From: Leptospira sp.
GTDB lineage: Bacteria; Spirochaetota; Leptospiria; Leptospirales; Leptospiraceae
Assembly (NCBI GenBank): GCA_027531445.1
Contig: JAPZRK010000007.1
Location: forward strand, 124,001 to 188,000
Direction: 5' to 3'
Length of the DNA: 64,000 bases
In this document: positions 18,217 through 27,901 of the stretch, in pieces
Layout: every line of letters starts with the position of its first letter
Position numbering within the stretch: position 1 is the stretch's first letter
Translations under genes and position numbers: made by a program
Notes under the pieces: model-generated
The model's input: only the letters and a program-made list of their open reading frames with translations
Told to the model about the DNA's origin: nothing
Databases searched by the model: none

Positions 18217-18397
18217 GCGTTCTGCCTATAATTGATACATTCTCTAAATTCCTAACCGCAAAGTGTACGCAAATCGAGCATAAAGCGAGGACATTTGCGC
18301 AATATTATGTCTTTATGTGAATCAAACGCACAAACAAGCGATTTGTACAGATTGGTACGAAACTTGCTATATAAATAAGCAAAAGGAACCACTTATC

Positions 18398-19825
18398 ATG
18401 TTTATCGCAGATTACGAGACCAAGAATGTGTATGACGAAATGTTTTCTAAAGAAGGAAATGCGCGAAATAGTTATCATTATGTAAAAACCAAAATGGAAA
18501 GTTTGGGAGGATTGGAGCTAGTAAAACGTAGCTCTTCCGCTGAACGTGCATTATTATCTCTCGGTATCACCTTTACTTTATATGGTGATGGAGGTGAAGA
18601 ACAAGAACGTATTATGCCTTTTGACGTAATCCCACGGATCGTACCGAGTGAAGAGTGGGTGCGAATGGAAAAAGGTCTCAAACAAAGAATTGAAGCATTA
18701 AATCTATTTTTGCAAGATATTTACGGCGAGTGCAAAATCCTTAAAGATAAAGTGATACCGCGTGAGATTGTGGAATCTAGCGCTGGCTATCTGAAACAGT
18801 GTATGGGGTTAAAACCTCCAAAAGATATTTGGATTCATATCACAGGAACTGACCTTGTCCGAGATGGTGAAGGTACCTTTCATGTTTTAGAGGATAATTT
18901 ACGTTGTCCATCAGGGGTTTCCTATGTATTAGAAAACCGTGAAATCATGAAACGCACATTTCCTGAACTTTTTGATAAATTGAATATTCGTCAAGTCTAT
19001 GATTACCCTTATCACCTAAGATCGATGCTTGAAAATTTATCCAATGCAGATGATCCAGTCATCGCTGTTTGGACTCCCGGAGTATTTAACTCAGCATATT
19101 ATGAGCATTCCTTCTTGGCGCAAAAAATGGGAGTTTACCTTGTTGAAGGTTCAGATTTACAAGTAGAGAACGATAAGGTATATGTAAAAACCACAAAGGG
19201 ACTTCGTAAAATAGATGTTATCTATCGAAGAATAGATGATACTTTTATGGATCCAAACTCTTTCAGAAAAGATTCATTATTAGGTGTTAAAGGAATTTTT
19301 GAAGCCTACAAAAAAGGAAATGTTGCCCTAGCCAACGCACCAGGCACAGGTGTCGCTGATGATAAGGTTATTTATTCATTTGTTCCAAAATTTATTAAGT
19401 ATTATCTTGGAGAGGAGGCAATCATTCCAAATGTGCCTACCTATCTTTGCTCCCAAGACAGTGAATTAAAATATGTTATAGAAAATATTCATAATCTTGT
19501 AGTCAAGGCGGCTAACGGAGCAGGTGGTTACGGAATGATCATTGGCCCGAAAGCTACAAAACAAGAACAAGAAGATTTTAAAAAATTGGTAATCGCTGAT
19601 CCTAGGAATTACATTGCTCAACCTGTTTTAAATCTATCGACTGTACCTACTTTAATAGAAGATAAAATAGAATCACGTCACGTAGATTTGAGACCATTTA
19701 TTCTCTATGGAAAAGAAATTTATGTCATGCCCGGTGGATTAACGAGAGTTGCGCTCCGTAAGGGATCTTTGGTTGTGAATTCATCCCAGGGAGGCGGTTC
19801 AAAAGACACCTGGGTTCTTGGATAA
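18398..19825 (+). CDS. Circularly permuted ATP-grasp protein (DUF404/DUF407)
   Basis: 475 residues of the CP-ATP-grasp type, predicted to form an amide bond between a carboxylate and an amine using ATP. Family landmarks: MFSKEGNARNSYHYV near the start, the LEDNLRCPSGVSYVLENR block (about 165-182), DVIYRRIDD, and the glycine loop VKAANGAGGYGMIIGPKA (about 368-385). It ends at KDTWVLG, typical for the family. The frame extends back to a GTG at 18317, but the ATG at 18398 has AAAGGAA nine to ten bases upstream and gives normal length. It opens a tight five-gene block (11 bases to the next gene), so it is best read as the first ligase of a peptide-modification system. Confidence 0.87.
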   Translation: MFIADYETKNVYDEMFSKEGNARNSYHYVKTKMESLGGLELVKRSSSAERALLSLGITFTLYGDGGEEQERIMPFDVIPRIVPSEEWVRMEKGLKQRIEALNLFLQDIYGECKILKDKVIPREIVESSAGYLKQCMGLKPPKDIWIHITGTDLVRDGEGTFHVLEDNLRCPSGVSYVLENREIMKRTFPELFDKLNIRQVYDYPYHLRSMLENLSNADDPVIAVWTPGVFNSAYYEHSFLAQKMGVYLVEGSDLQVENDKVYVKTTKGLRKIDVIYRRIDDTFMDPNSFRKDSLLGVKGIFEAYKKGNVALANAPGTGVADDKVIYSFVPKFIKYYLGEEAIIPNVPTYLCSQDSELKYVIENIHNLVVKAANGAGGYGMIIGPKATKQEQEDFKKLVIADPRNYIAQPVLNLSTVPTLIEDKIESRHVDLRPFILYGKEIYVMPGGLTRVALRKGSLVVNSSQGGGSKDTWVLG

Positions 19826-19836
19826 GCGGAGGATCT

Positions 19837-20805
19837 ATGTTAAGCCGAGTTGCTGAATCAGTCTTTTGGTTAAACAGATATATCGAACGTGCTGAAAATT
19901 ATTCTCGATTCATTGATGTAAACCATCAACTTTCGCTAGATTTAAATCATGATTTTCCAAATCAGTGGTTGCCCTTGGTATACACTACTGGTGATGCAGA
20001 TGAATACAACAAAAAGTATTCGGAAGTAAATCCAGCTAACGTAATCAAGTTTATGACCTTTGATGAAGAGAATCCAAACTCTATTTATAACTGTCTATCT
20101 CGTGCAAGGGAAAATGCCAGAACCATTCGTGAGAATATTTCTACTGCTATGTGGGAAGTGTTAAACGAATTTTATCTCTCTGTAAAAGACTATAGAAAAA
20201 CCTATATGGACAATCCAGAAACGAGAGGAGATGGAATTTCTTCTGACCTTTCAGAATTTCTTTCAAGCGTTAGACGAAACTGTCATAGTTTTTACGGGTG
20301 CTCCGATGCAACAATAGCCCATGATGAAGTTTGGAATTTTTCTCTCCTAGGTAGATTTTTAGAAAGGGCGGATAAGACGACACGTATATTGGATATGAAG
20401 TATTTTATACTTCTTCCCTCAGTTCAGGATGTTGGATCGACATTAGACTTGTTGCAATGGCTGTCATTGTTAAAGTCTGCATCTGCACATGAAATGTACA
20501 ATAGAGTATATAAAAAAGTTCACCCAAATGATATCGCTGAATTTTTAATCTTAAATGACACGTTGCCTAGATCGATCGTTTTTTGTTTGCAAGAGATTGA
20601 AGAGAGTCTAGATAAGATCTCCGGAACAAAAGAGGGTTTACCTAAAAATGAGGCTCAAATAGCGACTTCAAAGTATTTGACCAGTCTTCGTGCGGAAAGC
20701 ATCGAATCGATATTTGACAAAGGATTACATGAATATTTGGATCTTATCCAAATTGAGCTAAATCAGATTGGTGAAAAGATAGTAGAGAGATTTTTTAAAA
20801 GTTAA
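19837..20805 (+). CDS. Alpha-E domain protein (DUF403)
   Basis: 322 residues, all alpha-helical, beginning with the diagnostic LSRVAESVFWLNRYIERAEN. Alpha-E domains are found almost only beside CP-ATP-grasp and transglutaminase genes and are presumed to be a structural or catalytic partner of the ligase; no activity has been shown to my knowledge. Conserved ARENARTIRENIS and the LERADKTTRILD motif are present. It starts 11 bases after the ATP-grasp stop and is followed after 3 bases by the transglutaminase/DUF2126 gene, so the three are one transcription unit. Confidence 0.88.
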   Translation: MLSRVAESVFWLNRYIERAENYSRFIDVNHQLSLDLNHDFPNQWLPLVYTTGDADEYNKKYSEVNPANVIKFMTFDEENPNSIYNCLSRARENARTIRENISTAMWEVLNEFYLSVKDYRKTYMDNPETRGDGISSDLSEFLSSVRRNCHSFYGCSDATIAHDEVWNFSLLGRFLERADKTTRILDMKYFILLPSVQDVGSTLDLLQWLSLLKSASAHEMYNRVYKKVHPNDIAEFLILNDTLPRSIVFCLQEIEESLDKISGTKEGLPKNEAQIATSKYLTSLRAESIESIFDKGLHEYLDLIQIELNQIGEKIVERFFKS

Positions 20806-20808
20806 TTT

Positions 20809-23800
20809 ATGAGCATAAGAGTAGCACTTTCACACATTACGAAATACAAATACGATAAAAGTATCGAGCTGTTTCCTCACGTTATTCGCCTAAGACCTGC
20901 TCCGCATACGAAAAACCATATTGTATCCTATTCGCTAAAAATCTTACCGGAAAATCATTTTTTAAATTGGCAACAAGATCCTTTTGGCAATTACCTTGCT
21001 CGATTGGTATTTAATGATAAGTCGGATGTGTTTGAGGTTGCTGTTGATCTTGTAATCGATATGAAGGTCATCAACCCATTCGATTTCTTTATTGAAGAAC
21101 ATGCGGAGAAATATCCTTTTACATATCAAAAAGTTTTGAAGAAAGAATTGGCACCCTACCTTCGACCAAAGAAAGCCTCAAAACTTGTAGCAGACTATCT
21201 CAAGACCATCAATACTACTCCTAGGCGAACGATTGACTTTCTGGTCGGATTGAACTCTAAAGTTTATGAGGATATCGGATATATCATCCGTATGGAATCT
21301 GGAGTTCAGACACCAGAAGTTACACTAACAAAGCGTAAAGGATCATGTAGAGATAGTGCGTATCTTATGGTACAGCTACTTAGACATTTTGGACTTGCTG
21401 CTAGATTTGTATCTGGCTATCTAATTCAGCTTAAGGCAGATGTTAAGTCGTTAGATGGCCCATCTGGAGCTGAGCAGGATTTTACAGACTTACATGCTTG
21501 GGTAGAAGTGTTTTTGCCTGGAGCTGGATGGGTGGGATTAGATCCAACATCAGGTTTGTTTACTGGCGAAGGTCATATTCCTTTAGCTGCTACTCCCGAG
21601 CCAGAATCGGCGGGTCCTATCTTTGGATTCACCGGAAAGGCAAAAAGTACATTTTCTTTTTTTATGGGAGTACAAAGAGTTAAGGAAACCCCGAGAGTTA
21701 CTCTACCATATGCAGAAGAAGACTGGAATCGAATTTTAAATCTTGGAAGTGCAATCGAAAAACGTATTACTAAGAATGATATACGTCTTACGATTGGTGG
21801 AGAGCCAACTTTCGTCTCTACAGAGAACAAAGACGCACCTGAATGGAACTTTGATGCCTTAGGTGATGAGAAATATAATAAATCTGAGCAATTGATTCAA
21901 AAGCTCAAACAACATTATGCGAAAGGTGGTGTATTGCAGTATGGCCAGGGTAAGTGGTATCCAGGAGAACCTTTACCTAGATGGTCGATGATTGCCTACT
22001 GGCGAGTGGACGGAGAAAAAATTTGGGAATCTGAACACTTACTTGCCTCCGATCGATTTGTAGGAACTTCCACAACTGAGGACGCGAGAAAATTTACGAG
22101 CGTTCTAGCAGAAAACCTTCGATTGTCATCCGATTATATTCATCCTGCTTTTGAAGATAATCTTTATTATCTTTGGCAAGAGGGGAATCTTCCAATAGAA
22201 AATGAAAATATGTTAGCTGGTTTGGATCAGTATAATAAATTAGAAAGACAGAGAATCTTATCCATTCTCGATTCTGGTTTTAATATTGAGAAAGGTTATG
22301 TATTACCATTGGAGTTTGATTACGTAAATAATAAATGGATGAGCCATAAATGGGTCTTTCGTAGAAATAAGTTATATTTAATTCCTGGAGATTCTCCAAT
22401 CGGATTCCGACTTCCGATCCAATCTCTTTCGAAGGCGGCAGCTTACAGTTACCAGGAAGACCAAGCTATGAATCGCCCTCCTCTTCCAGCCAGAAAGGAA
22501 CTAGAACAAATTCGAGGTGCGGAACAACCTATCTCGTATAATATATATCCAACGAGCACTTCAAGAACAGCGATATGCGTAGAGCCTCGAAATGGCAATC
22601 TACGCGTCTTTCTTCCGCCTATCTCTAGTTTAGAGGTATGGCTTGAGTTAATATACCAGATTGAAAGGACAGCTATTATAACCGACTTACCAATCATTAT
22701 TGAAGGATATGAAGCGCCGTTTGATCCAAGAATCAAAAGATTTAAAATCACTCCAGACCCAGGTGTGATAGAGGTAAATCTCCATCCTTCCAGTCAATTT
22801 TCCGAAATAGTAGAAAAAACGAAATATCTCTATGAAGAAGCCGCCCAACTTCGACTAACAGCTGAGAAATTTATGATTGACGGTCGTCATTCTGGGACTG
22901 GTGGAGGAAATCATATCACAGTTGGTGGAAAAGATGTGAAGGAAAGTCCTTTTCTAAGAAGACCTTCCTTACTTAGAAGTATGATAGCATACTGGCAAAA
23001 TCATCCAGGGCTTTCTTATCTATTTTCAGGAATGTTTATCGGACCTACTTCTCAGTCACCGAGAATTGACGAAGCAAGAAACGATTCTTTACATGAATTA
23101 AATATAGCCTTTCAACAAGTGGATTCTAGTCGTCATACACCACCGTGGCTTGTGGACAGATTGTTCAGAAACATATTGGTTGATTTAACGGGTAATACAC
23201 ACCGTACTGAGATATCTATCGACAAACTATTTGATCCCGGTTCATTAACAGGGCGACTTGGTCTAGTAGAAATGAGAGCATTTGAAATGCCACCGCATTA
23301 CCAAATGAGTGTAGTCCAACAAGCATTTGTTATGGCTATGATCTGTAAGTTTTGGGAAAAACCTTATTACGGAAAACCAGTCAACTGGGCGACTGATTTA
23401 CATGATCGATATATGTTACCTTATTTTGTTTATAAGGACTTTAAGGAAGTGATTCGAGATTTGCAATATGAAGGCTTCTCATTTTTGGAGAAAGACTTTG
23501 ATCCATTCTTTGAATTTAGATTTCCAAAATACGGTGTTGCTTACCTAGATGGCATTGAAATCGATCTTCGAATGGCTTTAGAGCCATGGCATGTGTTAGG
23601 TGAAGAGAATACTTCGCAAGGTACATCGAGAGGAGTGGACTCAGCGGTAGAGCGACTTCAAGTGAAAGTAACTGGATTCCATCTGGATCGCTATACGCTC
23701 AGTTGCAATGGTTACGAAGTTCCACTACAGCCTACGGGCACAGTCAACGAATATGTGGCCGGTGTGCGATTTAAGGCTTGGGCTCCCGTATTTACGTTAC

Positions 23801-24063
23801 ACCCACATTTACCAGCCCATCCATCCCTAACCTTTGATGTGTATGATAAATGGAACGATCGCTCTCTAGGAGGTTGTACGTATCATGTTTCGCACCCAGG
23901 AGGACTTTCCTACTCAAATTTTCCGGTGAATAGCTATGAGGCAGAGTCTAGAAGAATTTCCAGGTTTTGGACGCACGGGCATAAAATTGGAAAGTCTCTG
24001 CCTCCAATCAAATTAGAAAATAAAAGTTTTCCATCGACATTAGATTTACGTTTGATTTCGTGA
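20809..24063 (+). CDS. Transglutaminase-like protein fused to DUF2126 putative amidoligase
   Basis: 1084 residues. Residues 1-85 are the bacterial transglutaminase N-terminal beta domain; about 120-265 the transglutaminase core with a complete triad C180 (KGSCRDS), H229 (DLHAWVEV), D245 (LDPTSG). From about 310 to the end is DUF2126, annotated as a putative amidoligase, with LTIGGEPTFVS and GTGGGNHITVGG landmarks. No signal peptide, so it acts in the cytoplasm. Transglutaminase-fold members here are more likely peptidases or amide-forming enzymes than cross-linkers. It is coupled to alpha-E upstream (3-base gap) and followed 8 bases later by the fused ATP-grasp/alpha-E gene. This two-domain fusion is also seen in proteobacteria. 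Confidence 0.87.
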   Translation: MSIRVALSHITKYKYDKSIELFPHVIRLRPAPHTKNHIVSYSLKILPENHFLNWQQDPFGNYLARLVFNDKSDVFEVAVDLVIDMKVINPFDFFIEEHAEKYPFTYQKVLKKELAPYLRPKKASKLVADYLKTINTTPRRTIDFLVGLNSKVYEDIGYIIRMESGVQTPEVTLTKRKGSCRDSAYLMVQLLRHFGLAARFVSGYLIQLKADVKSLDGPSGAEQDFTDLHAWVEVFLPGAGWVGLDPTSGLFTGEGHIPLAATPEPESAGPIFGFTGKAKSTFSFFMGVQRVKETPRVTLPYAEEDWNRILNLGSAIEKRITKNDIRLTIGGEPTFVSTENKDAPEWNFDALGDEKYNKSEQLIQKLKQHYAKGGVLQYGQGKWYPGEPLPRWSMIAYWRVDGEKIWESEHLLASDRFVGTSTTEDARKFTSVLAENLRLSSDYIHPAFEDNLYYLWQEGNLPIENENMLAGLDQYNKLERQRILSILDSGFNIEKGYVLPLEFDYVNNKWMSHKWVFRRNKLYLIPGDSPIGFRLPIQSLSKAAAYSYQEDQAMNRPPLPARKELEQIRGAEQPISYNIYPTSTSRTAICVEPRNGNLRVFLPPISSLEVWLELIYQIERTAIITDLPIIIEGYEAPFDPRIKRFKITPDPGVIEVNLHPSSQFSEIVEKTKYLYEEAAQLRLTAEKFMIDGRHSGTGGGNHITVGGKDVKESPFLRRPSLLRSMIAYWQNHPGLSYLFSGMFIGPTSQSPRIDEARNDSLHELNIAFQQVDSSRHTPPWLVDRLFRNILVDLTGNTHRTEISIDKLFDPGSLTGRLGLVEMRAFEMPPHYQMSVVQQAFVMAMICKFWEKPYYGKPVNWATDLHDRYMLPYFVYKDFKEVIRDLQYEGFSFLEKDFDPFFEFRFPKYGVAYLDGIEIDLRMALEPWHVLGEENTSQGTSRGVDSAVERLQVKVTGFHLDRYTLSCNGYEVPLQPTGTVNEYVAGVRFKAWAPVFTLHPHLPAHPSLTFDVYDKWNDRSLGGCTYHVSHPGGLSYSNFPVNSYEAESRRISRFWTHGHKIGKSLPPIKLENKSFPSTLDLRLIS

Positions 24064-24071
24064 AACCTTAG

Positions 24072-26606
24072 ATGATGACGCAGGACCCATACCTCCTCAC
24101 AAGTAACTATAGGCCTCTAGATGGCGTATATGACGAGTTGATGGAGAGTGATGGGTCGATTCGGAGTAAGTACAAATTCCTGGTCAAATCCTTTCAAGAT
24201 TTAGGTCCTGCAGAGCTCATCAATCGACGCCGTGATGCAGATCGAATCCTGAGAGAGAACGGTGTTACTTATAACATCTACCAAACAGATTCACCAGAAG
24301 CAAAAGAACGCCCCTGGAATCTTGATCTTTTTCCACTCATTATGGAAAGTGAAGAGTGGAGAGTATTGGAGAGGGGTCTGAACCAACGAGCAGATCTTTT
24401 AGATAGCCTCCTTCGGGACCTTTACTCAAAACGTAGGATTTTATTCGAAAAGAAGATTCCTCCAGAACTACTATACAATGCTTCTTCATTCCTACGTGAG
24501 TGTCATGGAATGTATGAGTCGAATCACTTTCTGGCGAGAAATCCTGCTCTTTTATTCTTTGTATGTGATATCATTAGAGCCGCAGATGGTAAATTTTATG
24601 TGTTAAATGATCGTGTCCAGGCACCATCTGGATCAGGTTATTCTCTGGAAAACAGGATTGTATTATCTCGTATTTTTCCTTCTATGTATAGGGACGCGAT
24701 GGTTCATCGGGTAGCTATTTACTTTCGATCATTACGGAAGGCATTGAGTCAGTTAGCGGGTGTTAGCAACAGAGAACCTCTCATCGTTTTACTTACTCCT
24801 GGACCTGGAAATGAAACATATTTTGAACATGCATATCTCGCTGGTTATCTTGGTTATACTCTTGTGCAAGGTGAAGATCTTACCGTTAGGAAAAATAAAG
24901 TATTCCTAAAAACTGTCGAAGGGTTACAACAGGTTGATTTGATACTCCGTCGAGTGGACGACCTATTTATGGATCCACTAGAACTGAAAGGTGATTCTCT
25001 GTTAGGTGTCCCAGGTCTATTAGAGGCCATACGCTCAGGCAATGTAAAAGTTGCGAACCCGATAGGTTCGTCCTTTCTTGAAAATCGAGCACTATTACCG
25101 TTTTATCCTGAGCTTTGCAAGTTCTATCTAGGCGAGGATCTCATTTTACCAATGGCGCCAACATTTTGGATGGGCAATCCTCGTGACATGCAACTTGTTA
25201 TGGATTCTCCTGAAAAGTATGTCTTCAAAACAGTTTCACGTGACGACGAATTGGAACCCGTTACTTTTATAGAATTGAGTGGTGAAAGAAAAGATTTCTT
25301 TTTAAATCTATTAAAAAATCAACCCAAACGATTTATCGCACAGGAAATGATTGCTTCGGCAACCGTTCCTGTTCTTTCAGAAAATGGATTTCGACCAGGT
25401 CGTGCCATTATTCGAACATTTATTACTTCTTCGGGTAACGGATACCAGACGATGTCTGGTGGTCTGGTCCGTGTATCTCCTGCATTGGATGATTTTTTTG
25501 TGACAAGCCAAAGAGGGGCTTGGAGCAAGGATCTTTGGATTCTCGCATCGGAAGCACAAAAAGAGGAAACACTCATTGTTCCGAAAACCGAAAGCATCGG
25601 TATCTCGCGAAAGAGTTCCGGTGTTCCGAGCCGAGTTGCGGATAACCTCTTCTGGCTCGCTAGGTATATGGAAAGATCGGAAAACCAAGCTCGAATTTTT
25701 CGAGAAGCAACCTTTAAGGTGCTCCAAATAGAAGATAATTACGAAAAAGAAGCCATTGAGAATGTTCTAAGATTAGTAACTCACGTTACAAATTCCTATC
25801 CAGGCTTTTTAGGCGATGATGCCAAGGATTTATTCGCATACCCATTCAAAGAGTTACAGAGATTAGCTGGCGACAAAGTATTAACTGGAAGCCTTGCATT
25901 CAATGTTCGGCATCTGGTTCAAGCTTCAAAATCTGTCCGAGATCGATTGTCGGAAGATATGAAAAAAAATATGCTGAGTCTTGAAGACCATTTGAATCAA
26001 CCGATCGAGTCTTACGACGCGCTCATTGATTTTCTTCACAAAATAATTTTTAATTTATCCTCTCTTACTGGTCTTTCCTTTGAGAATATGAGTAGAGAAG
26101 CAGGTTGGTACTTCTTAGAACTTGGCCGCCGTATGGAACGTTCCATTAGTTTGATTTTCACCTTGCAGGGATTATTCAGATGGGAACAAATGCAAGATCG
26201 CTCCTCTTTCGAAAATCTTCTTAGCATAAACGATATCCGTATTACATATAATCGGCGTTATCGTGGAAAGATCGACAAACAATCGGTCCTTGATATCCTT
26301 CTGTTTGATACTTCAAATCCTAGATCACTTGCTTTCCAAATTGAAAGAATCAACGAATGTCTCAAATTTTTGCCAAACAAAGAGGAGAAGGTTACGTATT
26401 CGGAAGATCGAGTTGCATTGCAGCTTTACACGATGTTTAAAATGAAGGACATTGCTATATTATTTGCCGAAGCAGAACCAAATACTATAATAGCTAGTTG
26501 GTTAGAAGAAATGCACGAACAATTGAGAATTCTTTCTGAAACGATTTCAATGCGTTACTTCAATTATGCAGAGGAGCAAACTCGGATTGGAGATATGAAT
26601 GGCTGA
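24072..26606 (+). CDS. CP-ATP-grasp / alpha-E fusion protein
   Basis: 844 residues joining in one chain what the first two genes of the block encode separately: CP-ATP-grasp (about 1-480; VLNDRVQAPSGSGYSLENR, DLILRRVDDLFMDP) and alpha-E (about 510-840; SRVADNLFWLARYMERSENQ). The ATP-grasp half has diverged: where the first paralogue shows a Gly-rich VKAANGAGGYG loop, this one has VFKTVSRDDELEPV, so its nucleotide-binding loop is altered and it may be catalytically different or inactive. ATG ATG at 24072/24075 leaves the start ambiguous by one residue. It overlaps the next gene by 8 bases. Confidence 0.86.
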   Translation: MMTQDPYLLTSNYRPLDGVYDELMESDGSIRSKYKFLVKSFQDLGPAELINRRRDADRILRENGVTYNIYQTDSPEAKERPWNLDLFPLIMESEEWRVLERGLNQRADLLDSLLRDLYSKRRILFEKKIPPELLYNASSFLRECHGMYESNHFLARNPALLFFVCDIIRAADGKFYVLNDRVQAPSGSGYSLENRIVLSRIFPSMYRDAMVHRVAIYFRSLRKALSQLAGVSNREPLIVLLTPGPGNETYFEHAYLAGYLGYTLVQGEDLTVRKNKVFLKTVEGLQQVDLILRRVDDLFMDPLELKGDSLLGVPGLLEAIRSGNVKVANPIGSSFLENRALLPFYPELCKFYLGEDLILPMAPTFWMGNPRDMQLVMDSPEKYVFKTVSRDDELEPVTFIELSGERKDFFLNLLKNQPKRFIAQEMIASATVPVLSENGFRPGRAIIRTFITSSGNGYQTMSGGLVRVSPALDDFFVTSQRGAWSKDLWILASEAQKEETLIVPKTESIGISRKSSGVPSRVADNLFWLARYMERSENQARIFREATFKVLQIEDNYEKEAIENVLRLVTHVTNSYPGFLGDDAKDLFAYPFKELQRLAGDKVLTGSLAFNVRHLVQASKSVRDRLSEDMKKNMLSLEDHLNQPIESYDALIDFLHKIIFNLSSLTGLSFENMSREAGWYFLELGRRMERSISLIFTLQGLFRWEQMQDRSSFENLLSINDIRITYNRRYRGKIDKQSVLDILLFDTSNPRSLAFQIERINECLKFLPNKEEKVTYSEDRVALQLYTMFKMKDIAILFAEAEPNTIIASWLEEMHEQLRILSETISMRYFNYAEEQTRIGDMNG

Positions 26607-27492
26607 TTATAGAGTCATACACAAAACCAAGTATTTTTATGAAGATATGGTCGCATATTGCCATAATTTAGCGCATATGTATCCACTCACATCAAAACAC
26701 CAAGACTGTTTCCGTACACATATTACGGTTAGCCCAAAGCCAGTTGTTTCATCTTTTCGCAGAGATTATTATGGCAATCAGGTGATATTATTTTCTGTTG
26801 AAGATCCTCACCGCACGTTAGAAGTTACCGTTGAATCTACGATTCGAACACATTCACCTGTTGTAGGTTTTGATTTAAATCGTTCAACTCATTGGGATCA
26901 AATTCAAGGCTTTATTTTTGAGTCGAATCTTGAACAAGATATTACTGCAATTGAATACTTATTTCCTTCCCCTTATGTTTTGAAGCGAAACGAATTTGCT
27001 GACTTTGCTAAAACTTTTTTTACACCTAGCAAACCTGTTTATGTTGGTGCATTAGAACTCACTCAATTTATTTACCAAAATTTTAAATATGATGCAAAGG
27101 CAACCACAATCAATACCCCCTTGATTCAAGTATTGAATGAACGCAAAGGTGTATGCCAAGATTTTAGTCATTTAGCTGTGTCTGCTATGCGATCTATTGG
27201 AATTCCTGCACGTTATGTGAGTGGTTATTTGGAGACACAGCCTCCACCCGGTCAAGAGAAATTAAGAGGTAGCGATGCAACTCATGCTTGGGTTTCCGTC
27301 TATTGTCCTGACATGGGCTGGCTAGACTTTGACCCAACGAATGGAAAAATGATCACAGAAGAATACATCATCACTGCAATCGGTCGTGATTACTCTGATG
27401 TATCGCCTTTAAAAGGAATCATCTTTGGTGGAGGCAAACACAAATTATTGGTTGAGGTAGATGTCCTCCGTGAAGTCCTGACTGAAGATTAG
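26599..27492 (+). CDS. Transglutaminase-like cysteine protein
   Basis: 297 residues: the bacterial transglutaminase N-terminal domain (YRVIHKTKYFYEDMV) then a transglutaminase core with C186 (KGVCQDFSH), H229 (ATHAWVSV) and D245 (FDPTNG). The spacing from His to Asp is identical to the copy inside the 1084-residue protein, so the two are clear paralogues. No signal peptide or membrane segment. Its start lies inside the end of the ATP-grasp/alpha-E fusion gene (8-base overlap), making it the last of the five-gene operon. It converges on the Spx/ArsC-like gene with a 1-base gap and no visible terminator. Confidence 0.9.
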   Translation: MADYRVIHKTKYFYEDMVAYCHNLAHMYPLTSKHQDCFRTHITVSPKPVVSSFRRDYYGNQVILFSVEDPHRTLEVTVESTIRTHSPVVGFDLNRSTHWDQIQGFIFESNLEQDITAIEYLFPSPYVLKRNEFADFAKTFFTPSKPVYVGALELTQFIYQNFKYDAKATTINTPLIQVLNERKGVCQDFSHLAVSAMRSIGIPARYVSGYLETQPPPGQEKLRGSDATHAWVSVYCPDMGWLDFDPTNGKMITEEYIITAIGRDYSDVSPLKGIIFGGGKHKLLVEVDVLREVLTED

Positions 27493-27493
27493 G

Positions 27494-27859
27494 TTAAGAT
27501 TTAAAAATCTTTTTCCACTCGTCTTCTTTGAATCCAACCAAGACTGATTCCGGCAGAACTACAAAAGGCCTCTTGACCAAATTTCCGTTATTTGACATAG
27601 CTTTGAATGCATCTTCCTCAGAAATCACATTTATTTTTTCTTTCCAATTTCCCTCTCTATAATCATTACCAGATGTATTAAATAGCTTTTTAATATCGCC
27701 TAAGGAATGCTTTGCTTTCTTCAGTTCAGCGACTTTTGGAGGAGTTTCACGTATAGGAATTGATTCGAATTGAATTTTTGATTTTGTTAAAAATTGAATC
27801 GCCTTTCGGCAGGTACTACAGCCAGAATATTGGTAAACTTTTATGATCGGATTTTTCAT
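27494..27859 (-). CDS. ArsC/Spx/YffB-family thioredoxin-fold protein
   Basis: 121 residues in the arsenate-reductase-like (ArsC/Spx) branch of the thioredoxin fold. The active site is C14-S-T-C17-R-K, and the cis-Pro region reads LVKRPFVV. A CxxC active site with Arg after it occurs in both YffB-like reductases and Spx-type regulators; the sequence does not settle which, and arsenate reduction is not implied since no ars genes are near. It diverges from murB with only 42 bases between the starts, so the two share a promoter region. Confidence 0.8.
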   Translation of the reverse strand: MKNPIIKVYQYSGCSTCRKAIQFLTKSKIQFESIPIRETPPKVAELKKAKHSLGDIKKLFNTSGNDYREGNWKEKINVISEEDAFKAMSNNGNLVKRPFVVLPESVLVGFKEDEWKKIFKS

Positions 27860-27901
27860 TGAGTCAAAATTATTACTTACTATAAAAACAAAAACTTTTT
27901 A

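Noticed and set aside
27494..27859. Arsenate reductase call for the Spx/ArsC-like gene
   Set aside because: The CxxC active site also fits YffB/Spx-type proteins and there is no ars operon context.
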